Part shown: one piece after another, positions 1-12,315 of the stretch | How positions within the stretch are numbered: the first letter of the stretch is position 1 | How the letters are laid out: every line of letters starts with the position of its first letter | Source: Heliocidaris tuberculata | Lineage: Eukaryota > Echinodermata > Echinoidea > Camarodonta > Echinometridae | Assembly (NCBI GenBank): GCA_025618425.1 | Contig: CM046837.1 | Span: 28,159,059-28,223,058, forward strand | Length of the DNA stretch: 64,000 nt | Direction of reading: 5' to 3' | Notes under the pieces: generated by a model | The model's database searches: none | Told to the model about the DNA's origin: nothing | Seen by the model: the letters and a program-made list of their open reading frames with translations, nothing else | Program-made: the position numbers and the translations under genes

Positions 1-1440
1 CGATTTGCACTGTAAATAGATTAGTATGCGCCATAAGAAAATTTTAAGTTTGCAGGAATAGTTTATCTCTATACTCGTCAAAAAGGAGTTTTAAAACTTG
101 CATCTGTAGCAGCATGCTGATACATGATCATAATAAAACGGAGCCGACATGCTTTCTCGGGGGGGGGGGGGGGGGGGGAGGTTAAAATCAGACAATACCT
201 ATGATAAATTTCAGTAATGTCCTTTCTGACAGTTTTTACCTATATCTCGGTGGAGTTTAGGGTGATCAATTTTCATTTTCCCCATCATTGTGTAATCCTT
301 TTCATCAAGAAAATAATAATCAGCAGTCGCAACGACTCTCTTCCTCAGATAATCTAGGGGGGGGGGGGGGGTCATGGGATGAAGGAGAAAATATGGACAT
401 AACTTCCCCCTCTATTTTCTTTTTCTCTCTCGACATGGGGTGGGGCGGATCCCCCTGATCTCGTGTTCTCCATTTTCCCCATGTCCATTTTTTTAGTCAG
501 TTCATATTTTTTTCAGTGAACCTCATGAGTACGACCTACTTTTTTCGTAACAGACGAGCAGTGACGGTGCAATGTAGGGGAGGGAGGGGGATGGGGGTAT
601 TGTCTCAGGGCCTCTCATTCAGAGCACTTTTCCATTACCCTTTTCGATAAATAAGTATAATATTTGCGAACAACACTGGGCAGGGGAAAATAGGCAGATT
701 TCTTTTCCGCCAATGGTCGTGGATTCGTATTGTGCTAGCTGGAGAGAGAATAAGAAACAATTATTGCCTATCTTCATCTTTGTTTTTTTCCAAATCCGTG
801 TTTGAATGGTTGGAAGACGAGATCGAAGACGGGTGATTATTTTCCCTTCCTATCTTTACTTTTTTCTCTCCTTTTCTCTCCAGCTAGCCAAAACAACATG
901 CACGCTGACCATTAGCAAGAAAAGACACGATATTTAAGAATTGAGAATTTTGCGAGAGTCCTGGTCTTCGGTCGTCGTTTTCCAAACACACATGGGAAAT
1001 GCGAGTTTTGACATTCTGTGAAATTAACCCTCTGAGTCAAAATTGATGGAGCAAAATTTTCTGAATACTAGTTTAAATAAAGTAATGACTTCCAGTTTTG
1101 TATAATATCGTAGATTGAAAATGTTTTTAGTGTAATATCATAGCCCTCGAGAATTCTTCTGTTGAAAATGTTTTTAGTGTAATATCATAGCCCTCGAGAA
1201 TTCTTCTGTTTTCACTCATCTCTGGAAAATTTACTTTTAGATAACTCGTTTAAGTTTCCTCCCATGCATTCTATGTGGTACACCCTTTTGAATTAATTCC
1301 CACTTTTTTTTTTCCATCCGGCCAAGCCGTTCTCCATTATTCCATATACATTTACTGAGTTGCCCATTAGTCCATTGTAGGGGTCTTGCAAGACTAACGT
1401 CACTGCAGTGGTTTCGTAGCAATTGCTAGGACTTTGCTAG
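1..1440 (+). repeat. NLR-intron repeat (alpha block), copy 1
   Basis: This stretch is homologous to 6661-8100, 17310-18240 and 33545-34620. Shared landmarks, in order, are a start near ATAGATTAGTATG, a poly-G run (159-178, 20 G), a 'TATCTCGGTGGAGTT' segment, 'CATTGTGTAA', a second G run (358-371), 'CAGCTAGCCAAAACAACATG' near 880 and 'TCCAAACACACATGGGAAAT' near 982. No open frame is conserved between copies. Because the same block precedes an LRR exon at 36940 in the same orientation, I read it as duplicated intron rather than a gene. An unrecognised transposon is the main alternative. Confidence 0.6.
1117..1210. repeat. 47-bp perfect tandem duplication
   Basis: Two adjacent copies of a 47-bp segment (1117-1163 and 1164-1210) carry the same 'GTAATATCATAGCCCTCGAG' core. 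The paralogous introns near 7830 and 34380 have only one copy, so the duplication is private to this one. Confidence 0.85.
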
Positions 1441-1486
1441 TTTCGGATATGACCCCATCTAGAACGAAAACAAAATGATTAATGGA

Positions 1487-1858
1487 AGTTTGAGCAAAAT
1501 CTGATGAGAAATAAGAAAGTTATGAATTTTTAAAGTTCTAATCAATCAAACGCAAACTGGCAACTCCGCGACGCATCTTGCGAGCTCCTCTCCCATTTGC
1601 CCTGTACTTAAAAGAAGGTCATAGCTTATAGATTTCCATGTTCTCTTTACTAGAGATATTCAATCAGTCATGCACCCTTGATATAATCATTGCACATATG
1701 TTTTGCACAAAACATGTATGAAACAAATCTATAACATCATCAACAACTGAGAAATAATACAATTATAAATTTTTTCGTACTGAGCAATATGTGTTTCATT
1801 GATTACAAGTACAAAAATTCATAACTTTCTTATTTCTTATTGGATTTTGCTCAAACTT
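1487..1858. repeat. Foldback element, two ~46-bp inverted arms
   Basis: The left arm (1487-1531) is the reverse complement of the right arm (1813-1858) with about three mismatches, separated by about 280 bp. The arm contains 'AAAGTTATGAATTTTT' on the left and 'AAAAATTCATAACTTT' on the right. A related single arm occurs near 33430. No flanking duplication or coding capacity is visible, so the superfamily is open. Confidence 0.6.
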
Positions 1859-1880
1859 TCACTGATTTGTTCTTCTATTT

Positions 1881-2270
1881 TATCAGCCTTTATTGAAATA
1901 AACTGAATTCCAGGGTGGACTTCCCCTTTGATATCAATATTATCGCCTAGTGAAAACACGATAACGTTTACCTAAATTTGCCGCAAAAATGTATCTATAT
2001 ACTCGTCAAAAAGGAGTCACTCACCCGAGAGCTCCCGGGGCCGGCTGGCGAAGACATGGCGTCGGATCGCTGACACTCACCGGGCAACTTTTTTTTTGTT
2101 TTTCACGATCGACCCACCGTTTTGGGACGGGGAGTGTAATCTTTTGTCCGGCATAGGGAAACACTTGACGAATGATCAGGAAAATCAGAGCTGAAAGGGC
2201 CTTCAAAAGTCCTGTTGGATCAGATCTTTGCTGAATAGAGGCTCGTGGAGTATTTTCTAGAAAGGCACCA
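1881..2270. other. Degraded intron repeat plus unclassified GC-rich patch
   Basis: Near 1925-2010 there are fragments resembling the intron repeat near 8280 ('TATCAATATTATC'). From 2016 to 2230 the sequence becomes GC-rich and contains a minus-strand frame of about 60 codons with no recognisable domain. It abuts LINE sequence at 2271 and may be part of that insertion. Nothing else is recognised here. Confidence 0.3.
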
Positions 2271-3110
2271 TCTTGAATTCCAAAATTGTGTTTTGTTATC
2301 TTTTATACACTTTCGAACCAATTCGGTATTATGTTTCATATTGTAATAATGAAGTGTTGAATTTCCAAACATGCCCGTCCTCTAATTTATTGTATTGAAT
2401 GAATCGGTTTTAAAACCAGGCAAAATATCACACTGATCAATTTGTGTTACAGTGTACTAGATTATGCAATACTAAGAAAAAATCCAAACGACAAAAACGT
2501 TTCTTGAATGCCGGGTAAACATCTGAACTTCAGGATTATTCAATCGTAATATCAACTAAAATATAATCATCCATAATCATGTTAATACACGTCAGTGAGG
2601 GTGAATGTGTGGTTTGACGGCCATTTTTTTTTTTTTTGTCTGTGCCTAAGTCCAATATTAGATTAAAATTTCCACCCCAAACCACAGATTCACAATCAAA
2701 GTTTTCAAGTTGTTGGAGTATTCTATCAAAAAAGTAGTAGTTGTCCACATTCGGACCATAAACATTTATAAACGTGACATTTTGCTTATTCAAAACAACA
2801 TCTAAAATGATAAATCGTCCATCATCATCATGATATTCCTTTTCATTATTCAAATCTGGGATATCTTTGAGCAAAATGCAAACCCCTCGACTATTTGAGG
2901 TTCCGTGTGAAAAGAAAATTGAACCTACACCCCAATCCTCTTTCCAGTATTTTTCAGTTTGTAAAGTAGAGTGGGTTTCTTGCAGAAAGAAAATTAAAGC
3001 ATTTTTACTTCGTAACCAAGAGAATACTTGAATTCGTTTAAATCGGTGGCCCAGACTGCGGGCATTTATGGAATAAATTCTTGCATTATTCATAACGTTC
3101 ATTGTTCATA
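2271..3110 (-). pseudogene. L1/Tx1-like LINE ORF2 fragment with AP endonuclease domain
   Basis: The minus strand from 3102 down to 2536 encodes about 188 residues of an endonuclease/exonuclease/phosphatase domain, the nicking enzyme that starts target-primed reverse transcription. Visible features are an N-terminal 'INARSLG' segment, the QETH motif with the catalytic Glu, a central 'FINVYGP' strand, and GGNFN where the family normally has GGDFN. The D-to-N change is at about 2663-2677. The protein ends soon after in stops, and the distal piece near 2275-2330 matches the LINE linker near 27290, so this is the 5' part of the same family that lies at 24690-27290. It is a broken fragment with no reverse transcriptase attached. 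Confidence 0.8.
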
Positions 3111-3360
3111 ACCAAATATATGTACATATCTAGACTTATAGCGTGTTTGTATAAAATTTCACTAAATTATTTTGATGTAAATTGATAGCTTGAATCTGCA
3201 TGTTTTGCCAAAGTGTTTTACCACAACATGAAAAGAAATTAATGTTTCTGTTTACAAAATAGTTCAAGTTTCCATCTTCATCTTCTGGCTTAGCCTTAAT
3301 ATCATAGGATCTTGTTTTGTGTATGAATGAAGATAATATATGTGTAACATGGGGCTGAAA
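3111..3360 (-). pseudogene. Possible LINE ORF1 C-terminal remnant
   Basis: Just upstream (minus strand) of the endonuclease start is a short frame with an acidic 'KPEDEDGN' segment followed by stops and then the ORF2 start. Position and spacing fit the end of ORF1 of an L1/Tx1-like element. There is no diagnostic motif, so the call rests on context alone. Confidence 0.35.
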
Positions 3361-3717
3361 ATGACCTGAGATAGTTCAAAGAACTCTTTTACTCGGGAGT
3401 ATTTTCCGCACTAAACTGAGTTGCAAATAAGAAAATGGCATTGAATTTCCGTAACTTCTGATCCTGTATTCAAAGACTAACCATAATTATCGTCGTCGGC
3501 ATCATGGTGTCATAAGGTCATGATAAGTTCACATCCTATACTAGTATTCTAACGATATCAACCTAATAAAAATCTCTCTTTTTTGGTTACAACGGAGGAG
3601 TAGTCCCAAGTTATGGATATAAAGAAGTTAATTTGTATTTTAACATAAGTTAACTTAAAATTTTATCCAAGCCTTTCGGTCCTTAGACAACTGGTTCATT
3701 ACTCCATATCCAATTTA
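3361..3717 (+). other. Paralogous intron segment (post-exon type)
   Basis: Positions 3530-3717 match the intron that follows the LRR exon at 37144-37480, sharing 'CTAATAAAA', 'GGAGGAGTAGTC' and 'TTCATTACTCCATATC'. No exon remnant is visible where one would be expected (3361-3520). The intron is cut at 3717 by the TIR element. Confidence 0.5.
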
Positions 3718-4410
3718 AGCTATGGTCACATCCCAGAAAATCAGCCTGCTCGGCGGCCGGGCGGCGAGTTTTTAGCCAATTTTGCCCGGGCACCGCTGTT
3801 TTTTAGGGCATTGCTCGGTCGCCCCTGAGGTTTTAGCGCGGAGTTAAAATTTCGGCGGCGCCTGTCCACTTTTCACTCGCCGCCCAAATTTCGCTCGGTG
3901 CCCGGGCGGTCGTCGCCCGGGCACAAAAAATCGAAGCCGCTAGATCAAAGGCTGTCGAGCGGTCGGTGCCTGGTCGCCGCTGGGAGATCGGTGGGTCACC
4001 GGTCGGTGACCGACCGGCGAGTTCAAAATAGACCGGCGTCCGGGCGGTCGTACGCCACCCTCTCCCTCAGCCGGGCAAAGTGCTGGGCTTGTGAATCTCG
4101 CTGCCGTAGTCGTTGAGGTGGAATCAAAGGCATCGTAGACCTCGTTGACCTCTCAGATGCAGAGCAAAAGCGTTGTTGTTGATGGCCAAGGCGCAGTCAC
4201 ATATATACCCAGGTCGACATGGTCGAGAGAAATTCCCGGCGGAGACCGGCGGGCCGCCGCCGGTACGCCTACGGGACACCTGCAGATGCCCCGTCGATCA
4301 CCGGCCGGCCGCTGGGCGATGTCTTAAAAATCGGCCGGTGGCCGGTGGAAGATTTTTTTCTTTGCCAGTCCGGCTCGGTACTTTGAGCAGACTTCTCGGT
4401 TTAGCTTGAC
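3718..4410. mobile_element. GC-rich TIR element, left part (Harbinger-like TTA target)
   Basis: The element begins AGCTATGGTCACA exactly after intron sequence ending TTA. The paralogous empty intron near 34498 reads 'CCATATCCATTTACAGCCC', which places a TTA target at the junction. The matching right terminus, TGTGACCATAGCT followed by TTA, is at 15834 in a second copy that shares 4050-4330. The interior is strongly GC-rich with many CGGCCGG/GCCCGGGC inverted motifs. A TTA (TWA) target suggests a PIF/Harbinger-type non-autonomous element. This copy has lost its right end and no transposase is encoded. Confidence 0.55.
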
Positions 4411-4660
4411 CTAGGCAACTCAAAGCCGCGCGGAGGTGCTCTGTTAGTGCGTATAACGACAGATGTGAATAATTTCACACGAAAGAATTCATTTTTTAAA
4501 AAATTGATATTAATTTTTAAACACTTGGGTAAACCCCAGTTCAAGGCGGGAGAAGTACAGTGCAGTACATAAAATAACAAATATTATACATTTATATATA
4601 TAGTCTTTGAAATGGCCAAATCTGGCGCATTGATACGCAGATCATTGTTTGTTTGTTTTT
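4411..4660. other. No recognisable feature
   Basis: This is AT-rich sequence between the TIR element and a LINE 3' end. I see no coding frame, repeat or RNA signal in it. Confidence 0.4.
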
Positions 4661-6190
4661 TTAATTGAATTGAATTGAAATGGTTTTATTAATATTGCAC
4701 TTCGCAGCCAAAAGGCTGAATTATGTACAATTCACAAGTTTTGCAATGACATGGTGTAAAACTACTTAAAAACAAATTCGATAAAAACACTGTTTACATA
4801 AAGTCTAGTATAACAACAACTCAAAGTTTATGTGTGAAGATCAAAGGTAAAAGGTAAATTAATAATAAAAATAAAGTGCGGTGAAGCATGAGTGAGTCCA
4901 AGGATGAGTAAGCAGTCCCATATGATTACTCACACAAACCCTCTCACACTCAGTCTCCAACCTCGTTCATACATGTCCTTCCTCACAACTTACACCAACT
5001 TAAAAAAATAAACATTCAACAATACACTATAAACTCCCTTCCTGTACGCAAACCACTCATCCTTCTCATACGAATGCTCGCCCATCCATGGACTCACCGT
5101 TACATCTATTTGGCAATATGAAACCATATCTGTATCAAATGATTATAATTTGTTACGCATTTTTACATACAGAACTACGAAAATATATACATGTATATAG
5201 CACAGTGGAATACAGGAAAAAGGTGAAAATCTAATGATCAATGGTTAAAGCTACAAGGAAGCATGAATTGTTACACATGAAAATACAGGTATTTATTTAG
5301 ATTATGCTGTGTATCAAATAGCTTGGCAATGAACTAAAATCTAGTCACACAAAGGTCCCCGCTCCTCGAATAACTGAGTCACTGACAATCTAGAAGGGGT
5401 ACACGGGCCTGGGGTAGTAGATGTTTTGGCCCTCAAGTCACCCACAACTAATCACCAGCCGAGAAGAAGACTCTCTCCAACCGTTGACCAATAAAAGATA
5501 GATATCCATTACTGGCCCCAGTATCCGATTTACTGCAGGACATAATGTGGCAGAAGTTTGGTTTATTATACCTTCAGGTATCATTATCTTTTTAATTCTT
5601 GTTTTGCCTTTATATATAATGAAAACGACTATATTATTATTTTGTAACACTTCATGCTGGATATTAGAGGGAAAGGTAATTGTTTTATTTCTTTTCTCCT
5701 TCTTTTTTTTTTCTTTTTCCTTTTAAAAAAGTAAATATATCCAAATACATATACACAAAAGCAAAAAACAAAAAACAAAAAACAAAACAAAAAAAAAATC
5801 CGTTAAATAGGTAATACTACAAAATTACAGTATAGCTATATCCTTTTATATGTATCGACACACTTCAGAAACTCCAAAAGGCTCAAATGATTTTGTTTCT
5901 TGCGTCATGTGCGTTGGAGCATTCGTTTAAGCGTAAGATCTTTCATACAAACATTAATCTCTTTACAAAAGGCCTGTCCTGGACCATTATATTTCTTGCA
6001 GGTCAAGAGAATATGAGAAATTGTTTCGGGTTCCTTGCATATATCACAAAGTCCATTGTCATGCTTTTTCATTCGGAAAAGATAAAAATTTAGGTTGCAA
6101 TTCCCAAGTCTGAGTCTAAGATAATTCTTTCATCTCTCCTATTGTTGCAGAAGGATATAAACTGAATAATATATTCAGCAGTCATCCTAT
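4661..6190 (-). mobile_element. 5'-truncated LINE, 3' part, minus strand
   Basis: On the minus strand this runs from a C-terminal coding remnant (about 6180 to 5884) through a long 3' untranslated region to a simple tail near 4661 ('TTGAATTGAATTGAA'). The interior contains A-rich and T-rich tracts around 5695-5795. It is one truncated insertion or two adjacent ones, since the middle (4760-5690) has no internal landmarks. Confidence 0.5.
5884..6180 (-). pseudogene. LINE C-terminal zinc-knuckle fragment
   Basis: Translated on the minus strand, 6130-5890 gives a line of the type 'RLGNCNLNFYLFRMKKH' followed by CDIC, eight residues, H, four residues, C. This C-x2-C-x8-H-x4-C arrangement closes ORF2 in several LINE clades, where it follows the reverse transcriptase and binds nucleic acid. 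Stops on both sides show it is a relic. Confidence 0.65.
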
Positions 6191-6244
6191 GATGTTAGTC
6201 ATGATAAAGTGGTGACAGTTTTAGTATTTCGTCTCAGATCATTC

Positions 6245-6480
6245 CAACACTGTCCCAGGCGCGTATCCAGGGGAAGGTGGGGGCGGTGGGGGCGGTGGGG
6301 GCGGTGGCCCCCCCCAAAAAAAAATAAAATAAAAGGGAACTAAAGAAAAAAAAATGAGAACGAAAAAGCGGGGGAGGTGAGAGAAACAAGCCTAAAAAGG
6401 TGCTACGTACCGTTATCTTTCTCTCAAAATTTGCTACAATGTCAAAGGAAGGGAGAACCCCCCCCCTCCCCACCACCTCC
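6245..6480. mobile_element. hAT-like MITE end with GC-rich minisatellite
   Basis: The 'CAGGCGCGTATCCAGG' at about 6255 resembles the CAG-starting termini of the two better-defined hAT MITEs in this window. It is followed by three copies of GGTGGGGGC and a C/A homopolymer tract. A matching opposite terminus with an 8-bp target duplication could not be fixed, so the boundaries are approximate. Confidence 0.4.
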
Positions 6481-6544
6481 CTGCACTCACCCCTGTTACA
6501 TACAGTGCAGTATTGCGTCCAAATAATTTAATAGCAGTCAGGGT

Positions 6545-8733
6545 TTAAAGCTTCCGTATCTAGAACCGTTATCTTTCTCTCAATTTTGCTTAAACGACGG
6601 AGCTTTCGCGCTTCGCACGGGAGGGACCCCCCCCCCTTCCTGCGCCCACCCCCTGGGGAAGTGCGATTTCCACTGCATATAGATTAGTATGCACCATAAG
6701 AAAAAGTTTATCTCTATATTCGTCAAAAAGGAATTTTAAAACTTTCATTTGTAGCAGCATGCGCCATGCGGACACATGATTATATAAAACAGGGAGCCGA
6801 CAGGCTTTCTAGGGGGGGGGGGGGTTAAAATCAGACAATACCTATGATAAATTTCAGTAATGTCCTTCCTGACAGTTTTTGTCTATATCTCGGTGGAGTT
6901 GAGGGTGAGGCATTTCCCCCATCATTGTGTAACCCTTTTCCTCAAGAATATAATTTCAGCAGTCGCAATGACTCTCTTCCTCAGATTAACGAGGGGGAGG
7001 GGGTATTATTGGATGAAGAAGAAAATATGGACATAATTCCCCCCCCCCTTTTTTTTTTCTTTCCCACTATTTTCTTTTTCTCTCTCGATATTGGACGGGC
7101 GGATACCGGTCCGTTCTTTTTTTGTCAGTTCATATTCTTTTCAATAAACCTGATGAGTACGACCTTCTGTTTTTTTGTTGTTGTTTGTTTGTTTGTTTGT
7201 TTTTTTTTTCGTAATAGACGATTTGCAGTAACGGTGCAATGGGGGTGGATGGTGGGTATTGTCTCATTACAGGGCCTCTCATTCAGAGCCCTTTTCTATT
7301 CCCCTTTACGATAAATAAGTTAATACAAACAACACTGCGCAGGGGGAAATAGGCAGATTGAGGGGAGGGTTGCTTAGTTGATTGTTGGTTTGTTTGTTTT
7401 CTTTCTTTCTTTTCCGTGAGTGGGTACGTATTGTGCTAGCTGGAGAGAGAACAAGAAAGAAAGCAATTATCGCCTGTCTTTGTCTTTGTTTTTCCAAATG
7501 TGTGGATGGTTGGAAGACGAGACCGATGACGGGGAATTTTTTCCCCTTCCTATCTTTACTTGTTATTTCCTTTTCTTTCCAGCTAGTCAAACAACATGCA
7601 TGCACGTTGCATTAGCAAGAAAAAGACATGATTGTACGAAATGAGAATTTTGCGAATGTCCTGGTCTTTGATTGTCGTTTTCCAAACACACAAAGGAAAT
7701 TCTAGTTTTGACATTCTGTGAAATTAACCCTCTGGGTCAAATTTGATGGAGCATAATTTTTTGAATGCTCGTTTAAATGAAGTGACGATATTCCAGTTTT
7801 GTTTAATATCATATATTAATTTTTTTTATTGTAATATAATAGCGCCCTCTCATCTGTGGAAAATGTTCTTACAGATAACTCATTTATTTTCCTACATTGC
7901 ATTTTATGGTACACAATTATTTGTCGTCAATGACCCTTCTAATATCATTTCCATTTTTTTTTCATCCGGCCAAGCCGTTCTCCCATTATTCCATATATAT
8001 TTACAGCCCATTCATTGGTCCAACAATCCATTGGTCAAGTTGGTAAAAACCATGGGTCTTACAACACTAACGTCATTGCACTGGTTTCGTAGCAATCGCT
8101 AGGACTTCGCTATAGTTTTGTAGATATGACCCATTGTTCCTGCAGCCCATTGCTCAGAACGAATTGGTCCTACAATCCTAACTCCAACCCATCTATAACG
8201 GAGATTCATACATACAGTGATTCATGAGCAACCTAGTGGTAGAACCAAGCCCCCCCCCCCCCAGTACATAACTTCAACAGTTAATATCAATATTATCCCT
8301 GATTATCGCTCGATGAGAGCACGATATCTGTATGGCTCCCAACAGACGTCTTATGTTATGAAAGCTTCACGAAATCTCCTGTATCATTTCTGTATGACAA
8401 TTTCACGTTTAAATGACATTATACAGCGTTTAAAACATTAAAAAAAAAATACAAAATATCATATAACCACATTACAATAATGCATCAAATTTAATATAGC
8501 GTCTTGACTTGAGAACAAAATGTTGATACTTATGATACGGAAAAGTAAAGAGAAGGCGGATGGGAAAAAAGAAACAAGATTGGAAGAGAGAGAGAGAGAG
8601 AGGGGGGGGGGGGACTAATAGCAGAAATAAGACAATTTGCGAATTAGCGTGGGCCCTAGTAAAAATTGATTATTGCTCTGTGGAGTTGCTAAAGTGTATT
8701 TGGCCCTAAAGTATATCTATAGGCTCTTGAAAC
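6545..8733 (+). repeat. NLR-intron repeat (alpha block), copy 2
   Basis: This is closely similar to 17080-18864. Landmarks include poly-G (6811-6822), 'CATTGTGTAACCCTTTTCC', a (GTTT)n tract near 7185, 'GGCCAAGCCGTTCTCCCATT' near 7970 and 'AACCTAGTGGTAGAACC' near 8229. Several 60-120 codon open frames occur but are not conserved in frame between copies. The block ends at 8733, where a LINE is inserted; the paralogue at 35283 is uninterrupted there. Confidence 0.65.
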
Positions 8734-11168
8734 AAATTCAAATTCAAATTCAAATTTATTGATACAAAATCCTGAAATGATAGGATTATCACTGAAACAA
8801 AACAAAACAAAACAAAGCATGATAACAGCATATTGGATAGAAAAGCAACCTTGACAACTGGAATGTGGGATTATACTCTACAGAAAGTAATGTTGCTATC
8901 CATCATGTCCATAGGAACAAAACAAAAGTACAAAATATTAAACGGAATGATGAATACAAGCAAAACCTCAATGAAACAGAGGTAAGTTATATATATATAT
9001 TTTAAATTGTATGCATCGTCTTACTTACTCTACTGAAAGAAATGTTGTTATCATTTAAAACAATCTGACAAAGAAAAACACCGATAACAACAAAAAGCAG
9101 CATGTTGAATACAAACAAAGCCTCAACAAAACAAGGCAAATTACATCAAAACAATATTGTATCGGGTTTCACTCGACATAAAATAATGTTGCTAAGTAGA
9201 ACGGGTATAACAGCGATATCAGCCACAGAATATACGCGAAGCATATTGAATAGAAACAAAACCTCTTCAAAACATATACGAGCAAGTTATATCAAAACAC
9301 TAGGGCACTGTAATGCATATCAAATAACACTCGATTTTACAAAGTTATGGAAAGGACCATAATGCTTATTATTATTGTTATTACTATTATCATCATTGTT
9401 ATTCTCTATTTATTATATATTTTTAAATATATTATTCTTTTATTATTATTATTATTCTTATTTTTTTTTAGCCGTGATTCAATCTGTCTAAGTATTGCTA
9501 AGTCCATTTACACAAAGTTTGCTTGCATCCATATTGTTACTTTAAAAATCCGGGAACACACTCTTTAACTGGTTGAATAGTTCAGTTCTAAGTGCTTGGA
9601 GGGAATTGCAGTCGATTACGAAATGATATTTGTCCTTTACTGAAGTCTTACATAAGGGGAATTTTTTTTGGTATTTACCTTGTTCTATCATAAGTTTACT
9701 GTTGCTTATTCTTAGTTTTGCAAAGTTTATAATGTGTGTGTTTTTTTCTGCGTCTAGAAAGAGGTATAGTTTTCAATCTTATATTTATTTTTCAGTTTTG
9801 TATAAGTTCTCAATTTATTACCATTTTCAGCGAGACTTTTATTCCAGGATATTATGTACCGTTCATTTAATTTGTTATTGCATTCAAAGCGCTCTCTTTG
9901 AGAAAGTGCCTTGATTTTCCCACACATGGAAGAAACCAATTTGTCGTAGTAACGTTGGTATATCCATGTATTTCTTAAATCCGTTATTGGTATATTGTAA
10001 AGCCGCATATGCGCTTTTTATAAGTCTCTTTTTTATGTTGTAATAATATGATGCCAGTATCCTACGATTCGTTTTGGAACTGATAACGGGTAGCGACCAA
10101 ACTCGGCCAAAATAGCACTATTAGTTGCTGACCTGTGTACTCCAATAACCGTTTTCAGGGATTGGTTCTATATTTTTTCAGGAAGAAAAGAATGATAAAA
10201 TTGTTCTGTTTCCTTGTCTTCGCGTAGAAGCCTTGACAGACCCCAAATTTCGGAGCAATTTAACAAAATAGGTTAGTTTATACATGCGTCAAATAGTTTC
10301 ATATTTGGTATAGCTGCTATATGCTCTGTTGCTTGGCATGACATTTCTAATGCACAAAGTTGCTTTCTTTGCTTTACAAAGTAGGCGTTCGTAAAGGAAC
10401 CAGAGGGTTATAATACCTAAATATTTGTATTCGTTAGTTATTTTATCAGGGAAGTCGTTTATGGTAAATATATTCTTTCTTATAACTCGTCCTGCCTTAT
10501 TGAATATCATTACTTGTGTCTTATTCATGTTAACCTTTAAGTCCCATTTTTTGCGATACTCATTTAATTTATTCAAACAGGTTTGAAGCCCGAATGCGGT
10601 CTCGGATAGTATAACGAGGTCATCTGCATTATAGTAGACAATATATTTTGTCCCCGTCCATGTGCAGAGTTACTGGTCTGCACCCCTCGCCAAATCATCA
10701 ACATATAATGCAAATAATATTGGACTGAGTATTCAACCTTGTTTTAGTCCCACTGATGTATTGAAATATGGAGTTCTTCCTTGTTGTAATTTCACAGAAA
10801 ATCGACCTTAGCATACATATCTGCCAAAGTATTTAGGAAATCGCCATGTATCGCGTATTTTTTTAAGTTTATGGAAAAGGGCCTTCCTATTTACCGAATC
10901 GAAAGCTTGCTTAAAGTCCACAAAGCAGGCATGTATATGCGTATTTTTTTTGAAAGCTTGGTCTATTATTGTTTTGAGTGTTAATACATGGTCTCAGGTA
11001 CGCTATCCTTTTCTAAAGCCTATCTGTTCTTTACAGATTATATTATCATCTTCTGTATATAATCGTTAAGTCTATTATAAAGAATCCTTGCAAATAGCTT
11101 ACCCATGCAGCTTGTCAGGGCAATACTTCTATAGTTATACGGGTCATTAACCGACCCTGACTTAAACC
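8734..11168 (-). pseudogene. Truncated non-LTR retrotransposon, copy B
   Basis: This is a minus-strand LINE inserted between GGCTCTTGAAAC and ATGGATTTCAAG, which are joined directly in the paralogue at 35270-35300. It is 5'-truncated inside the reverse transcriptase (start near 11160, 'SVNDP') and reads down through a polymerase box, a thumb segment (10576-10289), a C-terminal knuckle (about 9660-9600) and a 3' end with (AAT)n near 9366. A further 3' region ends in (TTTGAA)n at 8734-8760. The polymerase box reads NADD rather than YADD (about 10619-10631), and frameshifts are frequent. Its clade is uncertain. Confidence 0.75.
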
Positions 11169-12115
11169 ATGGATTTCAAGTTCCATCTGTATGTAATTAC
11201 TAAAAGCAGCGTACGGATCCAAGATTATATAAAAGTTTGAGTGTATCTTGGTGGAGCCAGGGGTGGGGCACTTTTCCCCGTCATTGTGTACCCCTTTTTT
11301 CCGTCATTGTGTAACCCCCTTTTTTGAATATGAATTCAGCAATCGCATGGACTCTCTTGCTCCTCCCCTTTCTTTTCTTTCCCTCTCTTTCTTTCTCAAC
11401 ATGGGGCAGGGCGACCATGATAGACCTCCTCCCCGATCTGATGTTACCCCCCACGTCTACTCCTTGCAATTCTTATTCTTTTCAATGAATACTTTTTCGT
11501 GTAATAGATCAGTTGCAGTTGGATACCATGTGGGGAGGGTGGGGGGGGGGGGGGGAGTGCCTCCGGGTCTCTCAGTCAGAGCACTTTTCTGATCCCCCGC
11601 TCGATAAATAAATAAATATAAATTTTGTCAGTGGGGGGAAAAAAAGGCTGTGAGAAGGATATTGGAATGATCGTGCGTGCTGGAGGGAAAAAGATATCCC
11701 CGTCTTCGGTCTTTGCTTTTTCAAATCCGTGCGTGCATGGTTGTAAATCGAGAGTTAAGACGGGGGATCTTTTTCCCCCTCTCTTTTCGACGGACTTTTT
11801 CTCTCATTTTCTCTCCATCTACCCAAAACAACATGCGCAACATGCGCGCCGACCATTAGCGGAAAACAAAAGACATAATTTTAAGAAATGGGGATGTTTT
11901 TAGTGTCCCGATCTTCGGTCTTCGTTTTTAAAAAACCCCGGGAAAATACGGTCACATCTTTCTAGTACTCTAACAATGTTAACCTAATTTAATTCCCTTT
12001 TTTTTTTTTGTTGCTACAATGGAGGAGTAGTCACTTCTAATCATAAAGCAATTTATCTGACCGCCTATTTTATTACACAGCTTGGACAGGTAAAGAAAAT
12101 TAATATATATAAAAT
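11169..12115 (+). repeat. NLR-intron repeat (alpha block, type 2), copy 1
   Basis: It begins at the end of the LINE with 'ATGGATTTCAAGTTCC' and matches 21551-22640 and 35284-36430. Landmarks are 'CTTGGTGGAGCCAGG', 'CCCGTCATTGTGTA' repeated twice (11277 and 11300), 'GGGCGACCATGATAGACCTC', a poly-G run (11540-11552) and 'GGAGGAGTAGTCACTTC'. It is homologous to the alpha block of copy 2 but diverged. A CR1-like LINE interrupts it at about 12115. Confidence 0.65.
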
Positions 12116-12315
12116 TAATGAATCATTAATCGTTTCCAACATACCATTTTTAGGCAAATTAATCGAAAAGGCTGTTTCTAAACAGGTGTCCGACTTTGTC
12201 AACCGTAATGATTTGCTTGATCCTATGCAGTCTGCATATCGCGTGGCACATAGTACTGAGACTGCACTCATTCGACTGCAGAATGACGTACTTTGTGCAA
12301 TCGACAACAGGCAAG

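Noticed and set aside
3898..4409. Overlapping Arg/Gly-rich frames in a GC-rich stretch
   Set aside because: They lie inside a GC-rich TIR element, and high GC removes stop codons by chance. The second copy at 15377 shifts frame.
6844..7314. 156-codon plus-strand frame in the intron repeat
   Set aside because: Runs of Phe, Val and Pro come from homopolymers, and paralogues near 200, 17491 and 33600 do not keep the frame.
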